The notes beneath the pieces were generated by a model. The model was not told where the DNA came from. It did no database searches and worked only from the letters and a program-made list of their open reading frames with translations. DNA of 64,000 bases from Polytrichum commune (Eukaryota > Streptophyta > Polytrichopsida > Polytrichales > Polytrichaceae): assembly GCA_950295325.1 (NCBI GenBank), contig OX485807.1, positions 25,887,666-25,951,665 of the forward strand, in the 5' to 3' direction. Made by a program: the position numbers and the translations under genes. Positions within the stretch are counted from its first letter, which is position 1. Each line of letters opens with the position of its first letter. Shown here piece by piece: positions 22,795 to 34,952 of the stretch.

Positions 22795-24120
22795 CTGATG
22801 TATTCTTCGGTAAGAGAGTAATACAATTATTCTGTAAAATTTACCCACACTCAGCTACAAGTTTATTAAGATGTTGAGAAATGTTCTTGTTTAGAAAAGT
22901 GATAACATGTCATGCTCACAATCAAGAGCGTTTCTTATCTCACTATCATTGTGGGATAATCCAAAATACTTGGGATAATGCCTAAGTATGAGATCAAATT
23001 TGCGAAGGGCAAGAGTGCTCACCCACTTGAGAACCTGCCTGCCAAACATAGGGTTGGAAATGTGATATTGAATTTGTTGGTTTGATATTTGCAAGTGCTG
23101 AAAGGATGAAGCATGAGTCAATGAACTAGTGTTGAATGAACCATCAGCTACGTGTTGTTAAGGTAGCATTGAAAAGAAATTGGAGGTATGTACCTCAACA
23201 CTGACTCATGAACAACAATGAGCATCAAACGCTTGTCACTTGCACTTTGGAGATGATAGAGGGAGTCTTTGAAAGGGGTGAAGTCAAGATAGGGAGGGAG
23301 GTGTTGCAAGACAAATATTTACATCATGAGGTGCGAAAGTAAGTCAGGAACCTAGAGCTATGCGAAGAGTAACTCGGAAGTGCAAAAAAAATGTTCATTA
23401 TGTGTCCAGTTATAATGAAGTTCATTCTTTTCAAAGGCTTCTGAGGCCTTGAAAGCTTTACACTACTGAGGTTTGAGAGTGCATACCTCTTACTCATGGT
23501 TTTACATTCAAATCCACTTTCCATGTGGGCTTTCAAGTTTACAGCTTGAACTTTTACAACACTTAGATGGCGCCTTTGATGGATCCCATGTGAAACGACT
23601 ATGACAAGCTCTAGGTCAAAATCCTAAGCTTTCAAGCATCCTTTGGCATGTCACAAATGCTTCTTTGTTTACTATCATTCTCCCCCTTGATGGCTCACTT
23701 TATGCATGGCCACTTCCCATTTGCTTAAACTATGGAGAGCCTGAAGATTGATCAAGCTCTCAATAGTTTGAGGTTTAGATGAAAGCTTGTCAACTCCAAA
23801 TATTAAACTCCCCAAAAACATTGCAAGTCCGAGCTCTAGTCGAAATGACCTGTGCAGCAGTATCATAGAAAGAAAAAGCTCTGGAGCCTTTACAGGACAG
23901 TTTCATTTTACTCACTGGAACATGAAGCTCAAAACAGCATGCACTTGCAGATTTTTCAACCCCTACTTCACCTCTGGAATTACCTCTAAAAACCGATTTC
24001 ACGACAAGGAGAAGCTTTGCTCATGATGGGAAATATATGTACAGAAATTTTTTTAATCGGGAAGAATATTTGAAGGATGATTTTGGTACACTGAGGGAAA
24101 GGTGAAGCCAGCCTGCCTGC
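22795..24120. other. Intergenic region between tRNA-Val and the GNAT gene
   Basis: 23120-23260 contains a block (CATCAGCTACGTGTTGTTAA ... GTCACTTGCACTTTGGAGATG) repeated in SLP2 intron 1 at about 36870-37005. The rest shows no gene; 23300-24000 is unassigned. Confidence 0.4.
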
Positions 24121-27100
24121 CTACTGATCAGGTACCAGCTTTGATCGCGACAAGCGTTTGCGCATGAGGTGGCGCCGTCTCTGAAGGGTTAACACGGATA
24201 ATAAGCTATCAGTGCTCACAACCTGGTACCCTGCATTTTGGTACATATTCAAAGGTGCGGTATCAACCATCCGGCAATGCAAATACATGTCCTGGCAGCC
24301 CATGGTCATTGCAAGATCCTCTGCCGCCTTCAACATCTGCCGACCAAGTCCCCTCCTGCACATGTTTATTGAATGATATTAGCACACCTTCTGTTTTAGC
24401 CAGTACTGAAACTTCATACCAATCAAGTTCCAGGATGAGGTAGTGTGATCCGAGTAATAGGGGCAGGAGATGTGCTTAAGGTATGTGGGCCTATAATGGA
24501 CACTCCAAACTCCACATACTCTTTAGGACGGGATCTAAAATTGTCGCATCTGATTAAGGTAGATGGGTCTTACATGGTTACTTGTTTTCACTAGCCCACT
24601 TCTCGTAGCATATGAAACATGCAATTGGTATGAGATAGTTAGCAAATCCAAATCGGGGCCACAGCCATTTTCGTCAATGTTTTCACAGCTCATATGTGTG
24701 TATCTTATTCATTATCAATATGAAGATTCTCATGATCATGACAGTCAGATAGGTCCCTCCAACTATGCTGACTATTGAGTCTAGAATGGTTATCATATGT
24801 TGAGGACACAATCTAATCTCTTTAAAACACATGTCATTTGATATCCATTCTTGGAGCCACACCTAACCGCATACCATTCAAAGTATAGGTGTCCAATCAA
24901 GATAAGTAAGCGATTTAAGCATGTCTACCAATTGTGAGTAAAGAAGATTGTTGTTTCAAGTGTCAAAAACAGATTTGAGATGCAAACATATAAGAGGTCA
25001 AAGGGAAGATTCTTTCTCTTTAAGTTGTGACATAGATCCTCCCAATTGTGGTAACTATTGAACCTAGAATGGTGTCCTTATTTTGAGCACGTAGTCCAAT
25101 CTCATCATAACACGTGTTTTTTTTGTGTCTGCTCTTAACTACAAGCCTTGCAATATACCACTCAAATATAGGTGTTCTCTTAAGGCCAGTATACCTTATT
25201 GAAGGTTGAGTTGGGGGAGGAAGAATAGGACACAGTCCATGCCTGGAGCATTTGTGGCCAACTTATTCAAATGGCTTCAGAGAAGTAGATAAATGACATG
25301 CTAAAACTCTCACAGTGGAGATAGTTCATTGCCAGTTTCTGCAACAGTAGCAAACCATGACTAAATCTAACCCTGAACTTGACTTTCATATACATTTTTT
25401 TCTGATTAAGACAAACCCAGTACGCAAGGACCTCTAACACTCCATACCGATCAAGTTCCAATATGAGGTGATCCCAGCAATAGGGGCAGAAAGTGTGCTT
25501 AAAGTAAGCGGGCCTAATTCAGTTACTTATCTTAAATGGACACCTATATTTGAGTGGTGTGGGCTTAGGTGTGGATCTAAGGATGGACGCCAAAAAGACA
25601 TCATGCGTTTGGAAGAGATTGGATTACCTGTTCAACATTTGTTGACCATTCTAGACTGGATATTCAACATGATTAGGGGGCCTAAGTGACCAAGTTATGA
25701 CTCTCTCACTGTCAACTTCCGAAAGGTATATCAATTCAGGGCGGGCTCCAAATTTCTCTGCGAATGAACCTGGATTCTCCGTCCACATTTGCGGACCAGC
25801 AAGAATTTAGAGTTTGTGAATTGGAATTGCATTTCATAACGAGCAGGAAAAAGTAACCATTTAAGACCCGTCCATCTTATGGGCAGCTTCAGAGAAGTCT
25901 AACAATGTCGTGCTAAAATCCTCACATTAGAAATAAGCTTAGATCATCAGCAATTTCTGCAATGGTAGAAAACCACGACTCCATCCAATGCTAAATTTGA
26001 CTGCCACGTACATTTCACTGCTTAGACAAACCCCCACTCCAAGGATCTCCGACATGTGAGTTTGGTACTTAATATGCTTACCTTCGATAGTCTTTGGTGA
26101 CAGCCATGTTGCAGATATACGGTGCATTTGAAGGAGGCGCCGGACTAGGGAGGTAAGGATGTCCACTTACAGAGAATGAAAGTTCCACTGTTCCAGCCAC
26201 AACCCAATTCCCTGCCCACCCATTATTGTTCTCTGTCTCAATAGTGTCTGAATTTTCCTCGGCAGGTGCAAAGAGGCCAACAAGCGTCACCGAATACGGT
26301 AAGGTTGCGTATCGTTCCCGCACATACTGCTTCACTGTGAGGGCTAAAAGAGGACGGTATGTGAGTAAACCTCCCATAAGTTCTGCAAATGAGTCCACCA
26401 GAAGCTCCTCAGTCGCGTTCATGTGCTCCGGTCGCATTGCTTGAACTACAAATACACCTTTGTCACTCACATGCCTGCACATATCAATTGCCACGTTGAG
26501 AGTTAGATACTCCTGCAGAAATTTAGGTGTGGCAATTTCAAGAGACTTGAATGTGCGTGGTAGGCTCTTATTGTAAATTTTTATCTGATTGCACAGGTTG
26601 GCAGTATACCTAGTGGTTACTTCTGCTCTCGTAAGTTGGAGTCTACTTGGTGAAGATTGAAACTGACCACAAAACCCTAAAGATCATTCCCAACTCTGAA
26701 AAGAAAATTCTTGGCATGGCCATTGCAAGAGGCAGACCGCAAAGAATTCAAAGTGTGCAGGTGAGTTTTATCTGATCACACAGATTGGTAGAGCTTTACT
26801 TTTATTCGTAAGTTTTTACTTGGTGAAGCTTGAAACTGAAGGCAAAACCTAAAGAGCATTCTCAAGTCTGATATTAATTTTTTTACATGGCCATCAAGAG
26901 ACTTTCAAAGCGCATGTTCAACTTTTATGATAAGAAATAATCTGATCACAAAGGTTGGCAGAGTTTTACTTTTACTCATGAGTGTGCGTCTACATGGTGA
27001 AGCTTGAAACTGAATGCAAAACCCGAAAGAACATTCTCAAGTCTGAAATCAAATTCTTGGTATGGCAATTGCAAGAGACAGACAGCAAAGACTTCAAAGT

Positions 27101-28195
27101 GCACGATCGAATTGCTATCATAAAAATTCCGATCACACAGGTTGGCAGAGATTTACTTCCACTCATAAAATGAGTCTATATAGTGAAGATTGAAACTGAA
27201 CACAAAACCCTAAAGAGCATTCTCAACTCTAAAATCGAATTCTTAGTATGGCCATTCCAAGAGACAGACAGCAAAGACTTAAAAGTGCGTGGTTGACTTT
27301 TCTCATGAAAACATGTCTGATCACACAGGTTTGCAGAGATTTAATTCCACTCATAAGTCAGAGTGTGCATGCTGAATCATGAAATTGAACACAAAACCCT
27401 AAAGAGCATTCTCATTCTCAACTTCACTTACCTGTACTCATATTTATGCAAGAACTTGACCTTCTCCGCTTCGGCAGGAGTCCAATTTCCCGGTTTCCCA
27501 TCAGGCAGGGGCAATAGATCCTCCGCCTTTCGTCTCTTAACCCCCCCTTGGTTGAATCCATCCTCCACATCACTGTCTACGTCACTTCCTTGCTCAGAAT
27601 CCGAAGAATCTTGATCACTTTCTGTGGCTCCCGTCAATGGTCTTGCTCCTTCTTCAGCTGCAAACATTTGCCAATTCTCGGCAACAAATTCATCTTCAGA
27701 GCTTCTTCTTGACTGCCTAACCTCATCCTCCTCTCCATTGCTTTCACTGATGTCATCATCCGGGATAGGGCTCCCATTTGTACCTAGAGATTGTGATGTT
27801 GTTATTTTATTTGCAATGTCCGCTTCAACTTGCTCCGAGGTGCTCAGTTTTTCAGAGGTAAATCCAGCCTCACTGGCATCACCTTCTTCTTCCGAACAAT
27901 TCTCCTCGACGAGAGGCTCAAGACCTAAATTGTCAACTCCGGAGACATAAATCTTCCGTTGCCTTGGCTTCGCAGAGAAAAAACTCTTGCAAATCCTTGG
28001 TGGAGTCACCACAAATTGTTGACCTATATTACATCTAGAGAAGAATGATTTTTTTCTAAATTGAAGACAAGAGAAATGTGGACGATGATGATGAGACTGC
28101 ACTAAGGCGGCTCTGCAATGATTCTGAGCTCCTTCATGGCAACCATTAGGCGACGAAGTACACAGAGGCGGTCCTACACCTATGGAAATCCCCAT
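24121..28195 (-). CDS. GCN5-related N-acetyltransferase (GNAT), probably plastid-targeted
   Basis: Three exons join in phase: 28195-27432, 26474-26082, 24355-24121, about 463 residues. Exon 1 gives a basic, Ser/His-rich N-terminus, a long acidic region (SESNGEEDE, SDSEQGSDVDSDVED) and LPDGKPGNWTPAEAEKVKFL. Exon 2 carries VVQAMRPEHMNATEELLVDSF, AGTVELSFSVSG and APYICNMAVTKDYRR. Exon 3 completes RRGLGRQML, the acetyl-CoA-binding motif A (R/Q-x-x-G-x-G/A), then LHCRMVDTAPLNMYQNAGY and LQRRRHLMRKRLS. Plants have a GNAT family with this C-terminus; substrates are not evident from sequence. The acidic N-terminal segment looks unusually long. Exon 2 starts at GTGCAG|GCATG because the more upstream AG gives a stop. 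It is convergent with RH17 and divergent from the phosphatase-like gene. Confidence 0.88.
24558..24929 (+). mobile_element. 372-bp non-coding TIR element (GGTAGAY family), GNAT intron 2
   Basis: Left end GGTAGATGGGTCTTACATGG and right end the inverse of GGTAGACATGCTTAAATCG, so about 26 bp of imperfect terminal inverted repeat. The interior has TTATTCATTATCAATATG and ATAGGTCCCTCCAACTATG, shared with other fragments. Target duplication unclear. Confidence 0.7.
25503..25880 (-). mobile_element. TIR element of the GGTAGAY family, inverted copy, GNAT intron 2
   Basis: The left end AGTAAGCGGGCCTAATTCAG and right end (inverse of TAAGATGGACGGGTCTTAAA) both run into GTTACTT motifs. The interior shares ACACCTATATTTGAGTGG with the related copies in reverse orientation. 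A neighbouring fragment at about 25000-25200 is the opposite way round. Confidence 0.6.
26584..27430. repeat. Five tandem copies of a ~185-bp unit in GNAT intron 1
   Basis: Units start at about 26584, 26769, 26940, 27127 and 27318, each with GATCACACAGGTTGGCAGAG, then TTACTTTTACTC, TGAAGCTTGAAACTGA and AAAACCCTAAAGAGCATTCTC. Periods are 171-191 bp. The last unit reaches within about 25 bp of the exon-1 splice donor (27431-27430). Together they make up most of the 957-bp intron. Confidence 0.85.
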
Positions 28196-29123
28196 GACAA
28201 CAAATTGCTAAAGAATTCACCAAAGCAAAAAGAAAAGGGATGCTCTGATAAACCTCCTACAAGTTTCCTTGAACTTCAGAGACAAGGATTCTTGTGCAAC
28301 CAATACATGGTACACGATGTCTACGGCCTCCTCCACCTTCTCAAACACAAGCATATGTAAATCCTGTAAAAAGATAAACCTTTTAACAAATGAGCCCAAC
28401 TGAATAAGACCAGACTACCCTTCCTCCTCAGAATTGATGCATATTTTGGCTAAGGTTTATTGATGAGGCTATGTAACCCATTACATTTGACCAAGAAATC
28501 AACATTCGTGACATAACAAGAGCATCCAAGCTTTTATCTTCGAGATGCGTCCTCCCAGCCGAGGAGGTCACCGTTATTTTGGCATGCCCTTTGTTCAGCG
28601 AATTCTCATAGCAGGGATCTGGACTCTAAAATGATGAGAGGAGAAAAACAGGGGGCCCAAGGAGAACTAACGATAGGCGAGAGCAGTTTTCTCGTAAGTG
28701 CCGGAGCCACTGAGACTCTGCCACGTGACAAAGGCATACTTATCCTCTTTTTATGGCGATATTCTTGTCAGTTCTCGGTTGGGTTGCCACTTTATCACCA
28801 TCCTTGCCCACCTAATCCATTTGCCACCCTGAAATTGTGAAGAAAAAGCCATCATCAAGACCTGCTGTCATCACAATCTACAATGTACTCTCAAAAGGAT
28901 AGGCTCCGTTATCCACTTCCAAAAACTTCACCAAAATCATCCTCACGCAGTCCAGATTCTCACTCTCGAATGTGACTTGGGTTTGGAGGTTTTCATGACA
29001 ACAGGTTTAGCAAGATCGTGGCTCTGGAATTTTGTTTTCGAAGGTATGGGTCAACGGCAGTAAGGTTGCAGTAGCACTTACCCCTGTGGATAGTAATTGA
29101 AGGTATTGCTTCCGATTTCCGAG
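28196..29123. other. Divergent intergenic region shared by GNAT and the phosphatase-like gene
   Basis: 928 bp separate the two ATGs, which point away from each other, so this stretch must hold both 5' UTRs and promoters. No telo-box or clear TATA pair was identified. Confidence 0.5.
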
Positions 29124-32100
29124 ATGAATACATGCAAAGTCATAGTGAAGCATGGGGTTTCACTTGTAACGGGAGCTTCCACTTCGAATTCGAATTCGAG
29201 TAGTTCCTTCCATGGCAATATGGGTACCATGGCAAATGCCCATAGGTTAGTCCCTCTTTGTTCATCTTCTTCTTCATCGTCCTCTTCGCAAGCTGAGTTT
29301 TTCTCAGTGCGGGCACTTGCGCATTCGTTCCCTCATCTTTGTGCCAGGCAAGCTCCCTCGCAGCAGCTGCAGCAATGGCGGAGCTTCGGCCAATCGCAGG
29401 CTCTGCAGTACAACAGCCTCGGAGGCCCATTTTTGGTGAGCTTCAAGAGGTCCGTTCGCAATGGAGATGGCTCCACAACAATTGTTGCGTCTTCGCAGAA
29501 TGGTGGTGAGAAAGATGTAGCGGTGGTCGCACAGCAGCAGGAGGAGGATGGAGGTCCCAAGTTCGATGTGAGCAGCAATTGTGTGACTCCCGTGTTCCGA
29601 TTCTCGCCCTTCATCCAGCAACCTTCGGTATGTCTGTCTGTCTGTCTGTCCGTCCCATTACTCTTTTTCGTGCTTCTGCCCGAAAATTGGTTCCCAAGAC
29701 CTTTGGTTTCCGAATCACATGGTTAAGCTATGTGCAAGAACATATCAGCTTCACGTAGCCACAACCGAAAAGCTTACAGAGTAGCCATTTGAGGGATGAT
29801 GATGCATCGTCATCATCTCTTAAGCTGAAACAGAGGCGACATGAATGTGACATTTTCGTCGCCTTAAACCTGCAGGACTTGTAATGTGTTTCGCAATGGA
29901 TGGTTTCGCTCACCATCTTTTCTCACTTTGGTTCATCTTGTAGTGAAGTTGAGTTCTGTTTCTCCACTAACCTTCGGTATGTCTGTCTGTCTGTCCCATG
30001 TTTTCTTTCTTGAGCTTCCGCACAAGAAATTTGGTTTAGAAGACTTGCAATGGTTTCAAACCACACTATTGAAGAAAATTTGAATACTTAGTATTGAACT
30101 TTCGGTCTTCAGCAACCTTCAGTCTGTTTGTCTGTCTTTCTGTCTTGTCTGTCCCATTTTCTTTTCCTTGAGCTTCCGCACACAGAAATTTGGTTTCTAA
30201 GACTTGTGATGGTTTCAAAACCTCACAACGGAAAGGGCTTACGTAGTAGCCATTTGAGGGATGATTATCTCTTAAGGCTGGAACAGATGCGACATGAATG
30301 TGAAATTGTTGTTACCTAAAACCTGCAGGGCTTGCATTTCAGAGGGTTCCTGCAATGGATGATCCGTTTGCTTCCCTCATCATTTTTACTCGCTATGGTT
30401 CACCTTATAGTTCATTTCCTCTTCCTTGAGCTTCCGCAAAAAAAATCGGTTTACAAGACTTATGACGGTTTTAAAACCACACTATGGAGGTTATTTTGAA
30501 CACACAAGTATTAAACGTTCGCTCTCCATCTTTTTCAATTGAGTTCACCTTATAAGTTGGATTCTCCCAGTTTCTCCAGCAACCTTCGGTAGGTCCGTCT
30601 GTTCCATTTTCTGTTCCTTGAGCTTCCGCACACAAAAATTCGGTTTTCTATGACTAGTCATGGTTTTAAAACCTCTCTACGGAAAGGCTTACATAGTAGG
30701 CATTTAAGGGATGGTGATAAGGCTGAAACAGAGGTGGCATGAATGTGGAAACTGTTTTTTGCCTTAAACCTGCAGGACTTACATTTTATTGGGTTTCTGT
30801 AATGGATGATCCGTTTGCTTTTCTCTCCATCTCTCTCACTTGTGTCACGTTGTAGTGAAGTTGTATCCCTTAATTCCTTAGTTGCAAGAAAGGATTATTC
30901 AATGTGACAACGCACCCTCAATAACTGAAAACACTGGTGATTCTGTAAGAAGGTTGATGCTCAGAAAATAAGGGACGTTGAACTGTAACATGCTTTCCTT
31001 TTGCAGGACCTGGAGAATACGAACCTCCGAATCCTCTTCCTGAGTGAGGGTAATGTGTGTCGATCTGTCTATGCTGAAGCGATTTTTAATTCCCTTATTG
31101 AAGAGCATGGGATGCAAGAATTTGTTGAATGTTCTTCAAAGGTATGATGAATCTGTTTTTAACTCTTTTTCTTCTTTGTAACCTCGAAGTGTGGGGATGT
31201 AAGTATTTCTTGTAATAGGTGGTACTTGCTATATATTCAACTTGTAATACATTTGCAAGGTCTGATTACAAAATTATGCTTGTTACGACTGAAGAGGGAA
31301 TACTATTTTAAGGAAGCTCAAGGTCGGAGTCTCAAATTTCGAGTGAGTTAGCAGAGAACCTGACATATGCTTAGGTTTCAATGCATTGGTCCTAGACCAC
31401 ACAACATAATTGTATGAAAGATCAACTGAGTGTGGAATTGGTTGGACTTAACAATTTCTGGCCACCATCTGCAGGGTTCAAGGGATTACAACATTGGTGA
31501 ACGCCCTGATCCTCGAGCATTGCAAGTAGCTGAGGAATTGGGATTGAAGTTGCCAGATGGCGTAGCCCGTGTTTTTGATTGTCATTCTGACATTGTTTTA
31601 TCGGATCTACTGGTTGTTATGGATAAGGTGATGAATGTAGACAAATATTAGCGTCTTTTATAGCTCTTTTTGTTACTTCCATCAAATAAAACAATCTTTG
31701 AGCAATTAAATGAACTTTTCATTAAACTGCATCAAACGAAGTTTATGTCACATAAAGATCTGGGCATTTCCTCACAAGCAATCTTGCTTTGTTCACTGAA
31801 TCTCAAATGTTTGATTGGCTACATTTTGCAGTTCAATGCATCAGATGTTCTCAAGGAGGTCACTGTATATGAGGCAGTTGATAAGGAGGCTCAATATTGT
31901 TACAAAGTGCGACGCCTTTCTGAATTTTGCAGGACAAAAGTGGTGTGGTACCCTTACCCTACCCATTTCCGTCTTTAGAACCACATTTGAATCACCATTT
32001 TCGTGTGCCTATTCAAGAAGTAGACAGTGCAATATGCAAAAGTGAATGAGCTGGAGAGTCTCAATGCGAACTTGATCAAACAGCCTTGTAGTTGTAATAT

Positions 32101-32892
32101 GCACACATCAAATACTTTAAAAGAGCGTCCTGGGTATCAATGTTTCAGTATGTGCTTATACAAACTAAGAACTCTAAGGTCTCTTGGAATACGAAGATCG
32201 TAATATGTAATGGTTGCTACAGACCCGAACTTTGTGTGTGGGTGATAATTTTGGGAGAGGATGTGTGCTGACAGATAGAAGACATCGATGATCCACTTTA
32301 TGGCAACATGGGGGGCCCTGAGGAATTGGTACTTTTTCTCCTTAACAAGCATTTCTGCTCTTTAATAAAACACTTGAATCTGTCACTTGACCATGTCTGG
32401 TGGACGCATTTTAGTGTAACAAATAACTTACATTTGTGTTTCAAAGATCACATATCTTCAATTTCAACTGCAATTTTATGACCCTGGACTTTGATTTTTC
32501 CAGGACCTCCTGCGTGAGGCATATGAAGACATACGAGATTCTTGTGTAGGCCTCATGCAGACTATACTGGACATCAAGGCCAATCTCCAAGGTATCAAAA
32601 TGTGCATAGTTTGATAAATATTCAGTTTCTCGCAGTCAAATCATGAACACCTTTGTTGCATATATACCAATCAAATTGGTCAGGTTAATTTCTTGTGGAG
32701 CACAGCAGTTTTATTTTTTGCATTAATTTTTCTGTTTCGTTTGGAACTATTTTCTGTGACGTAGGTTCAGAGACCATAAAGCAGGGAATAGCGAAATCGC
32801 TGGGTGAAATGGAGTCACTGGACTGGCTCGTACCTCCGATGCTGCAGAAAGCAGACTCTATTTTAACTGAGCGAAATCTGGAGCAATTTTAA
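29124..32892 (+). CDS. Low-molecular-weight protein tyrosine phosphatase-like protein lacking the nucleophilic Cys
   Basis: Seven exons: 29124-29627, 31007-31141, 31475-31627, 31832-31942 (or -31939), 32275-32328, 32504-32591, 32765-32892, about 390 residues. The first ~160 residues are Ser-rich with few acidic residues near the start, like a plastid transit peptide. The LMW-PTP domain begins LRILFLSEGNVCRSVYAEAI; the family signature is C-L-G-N-x-C-R-S, so the first Cys (nucleophile) is Ser and the next residue is Glu. GSRDYNIGERPDPRALQVAEELG and the general-acid loop DIDDPLYGNMGGPEEL follow, then a ~70-residue helical tail ending in ERNLEQF. The P-loop Arg and acid Asp remain. The expected chemistry (phosphotyrosine hydrolysis through a Cys-phosphate) should fail, so a binding or redirected role is likelier. 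Intron 1 carries tandem duplications. Confidence 0.9.
29617..30800 (+). repeat. ~450-bp tandem duplications in intron 1 copying the exon-1 tail and splice donor
   Basis: The real junction CAACCTTCG|GTATGTCTG (29627/29628) is echoed at 29976/29977 (CCTTCG|GTATGTCTG), about 30120 (CCTTCAGTCTG, donor lost) and 30588/30589 (CCTTCG|GTAGGTCCG). A second landmark, GTAGCCATTTGAGGGATGAT, recurs near 29780, 30248 and 30696. Before the copy at 30588, about 30 bases resemble the exon tail. Confidence 0.8.
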
Positions 32893-34952
32893 CTCCAATT
32901 AAGCCGTTTCCTTCCATCAACCACAGTTTCATTTAGCTTCTATGGCGTCCAGAGAACATAGCCAATTATTATCATTGTTGTAGGGTCCAACAGACCTGAT
33001 ATTACTTGACGAGAAGCAGAAGAATAACTCTGATCTTCAAGGACCACCGGCATGAAACTTATAGGTGTTCATTCATTGGATAGAATTCATCACAGAAAAG
33101 AAAATTAGGAATGTCAGTGTTTTTGGCACTGACATGCGATGTCCGTTCTCCAATCCCTACCCATGACCGCATGGCCATGGGGGGCATGGGATTGGATAGC
33201 ATTTACAAGCAGGAAGCAAGTAGTGAGACAGTCCCACTTAGCTAATTTTGTTTCAAGGTATGTAGTAGTTAGGTATTCACCTTCTCAATTGATTAGAGCG
33301 GTATTTCTACAGGTTTTGTAAAGGTTCAATTAGAAATGTTGATACGGTTAGAAAGCACATGACAGTGGTGGATTGTGATGGGAGTCCTGTTATCTATCCT
33401 GTTACCGAGAACTCAATTCATGGTTGAGGTTTGCAGAGGAAAAGTGTTGAGGTTATTGGTTATTCACCTCTACTTATTTCATTTCTAGTTATTTCAAAAA
33501 TTTGATCTCTCATTTTATGTCTACTTATGTCATTTACACATTATTTCGAAATTCCTTCTTTTCACTCTTAAAATAAAAAGGTTCAAATGAAGGTCTTGCC
33601 AAGAAAATTGGCAAAACTTCTGGAAATTAATTTTCACAGCTGAACTTGTGATACCTTTTCTTTTTTGCTCCTCACTGCATCTGCACAGCTTTGCAGCCAA
33701 TAAGACAGAGGGAAGCTATGACAGGAATTTCATAATGAACCAAAATTAAGTGGCATATTAGGCACCAAATTATTGTTGGTATCTTTCATACTACACAATT
33801 TTCCCTTTGCAAACACACTACCTTACTCTTCAAGCCTTTGCTTGCATAGGCAGTGGTCAGTATAATCCATCACCTTACCTTGCCCTGAGGCTGAGCTGTT
33901 AAATTTTAAGTGTGCTACGAAACAGAATGGTTCTAAAATCTCTCACTATCTCCATGTGCAGCATAGATGTCATTTTATCTTGATACTACAAAAAATACAA
34001 AACAAAAGGTAGACAACAAAGTGAAAGGAGATGCACGCAAAATATGTAACCTGTTATGAAAAATAAATGAAAGCATCCTGTTCCAATGCAGTGCACTGGA
34101 AGGATGTGCAGTTTTAGATGCTCCATTTTCAAGTCCTTGAACACTACATAGTCACAAAACTGGGGCATGGCATCCTTTTAAATTCATGACTACAACATAA
34201 CATTCTTGATTACTTGGCAGACTCCTCATATTAGACTCCTAATATCATATCCCTAGATATGCCAGAAAAATATTCCTTTCTACCCATCACTTAAGTTGAA
34301 TCCAGAGAATATTGGTTTCATGTCTAAAAATAACTAACAAAGAGGCAAGGACCATATAAGAAGAGTTTGCCACCAGCCTCTGCTCTTCTTCCATTCCTAG
34401 AAATGAACGCCCTTATTCTTAGAGATTCTTTCCTGCTAATTTCGAGATGAAAAGGGCACAAGCTCACAAACACTTAACTACTGTCTTGCAGTGCATTTAC
34501 ACACAACCACTGTTATGGTGGTTGTATTTTACTCTCTTTGGCTTTATTTTTGAGGGATGAGGATAGGGTGCATTCATGACAAGCACAACACAAGCACAAC
34601 TACTCTACCTTGCCCAACTCAGATACAAGTTGTAGTTGGGAGTAGTTGTGAGGGCTGTAGTTTCAAACTTTCTTTGGTTCTACTCTGTTTGTAGTTACTA
34701 TGTGGCACCAGGAGTGAACTTCCAAGGCCAAAGCATGGGAGAAAAGGATTTGTTAGGCGGACATTACCCTTGTAAGAACTTTGCACTAGAATCCATAAAA
34801 TGTTTGTCTCCAATCCACGAATTTCAGCAATAGGAGGGGCTATCATTGAGGTCAAATCCACTCTTCAACTATAAGAGTAGTTGTGTGTGAACACACCTTC
34901 GGATCCATTTTCTTACAAAGGCTCTGCAGCCCAAGGCTTTGGAACATCTATT
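32893..34952. other. Convergent intergenic region between the phosphatase-like gene and SLP2
   Basis: Both neighbours end here, so it contains their 3' UTRs. No third gene, RNA or complete transposon was seen in about 2 kb. Confidence 0.5.

Noticed and set aside
26584-27430. Regularly spaced repeats resembling an array
   Set aside because: Units of 171-191 bp are contiguous and diverged with no spacers, inside a plant intron. Not a CRISPR.
27624-27950. 108-codon plus-strand ORF
   Set aside because: Exact antisense shadow of GNAT exon 1's acidic region.
29140-29621. Minus-strand ORFs over the phosphatase-like exon 1
   Set aside because: Shadows of the Ser-rich transit-peptide region.
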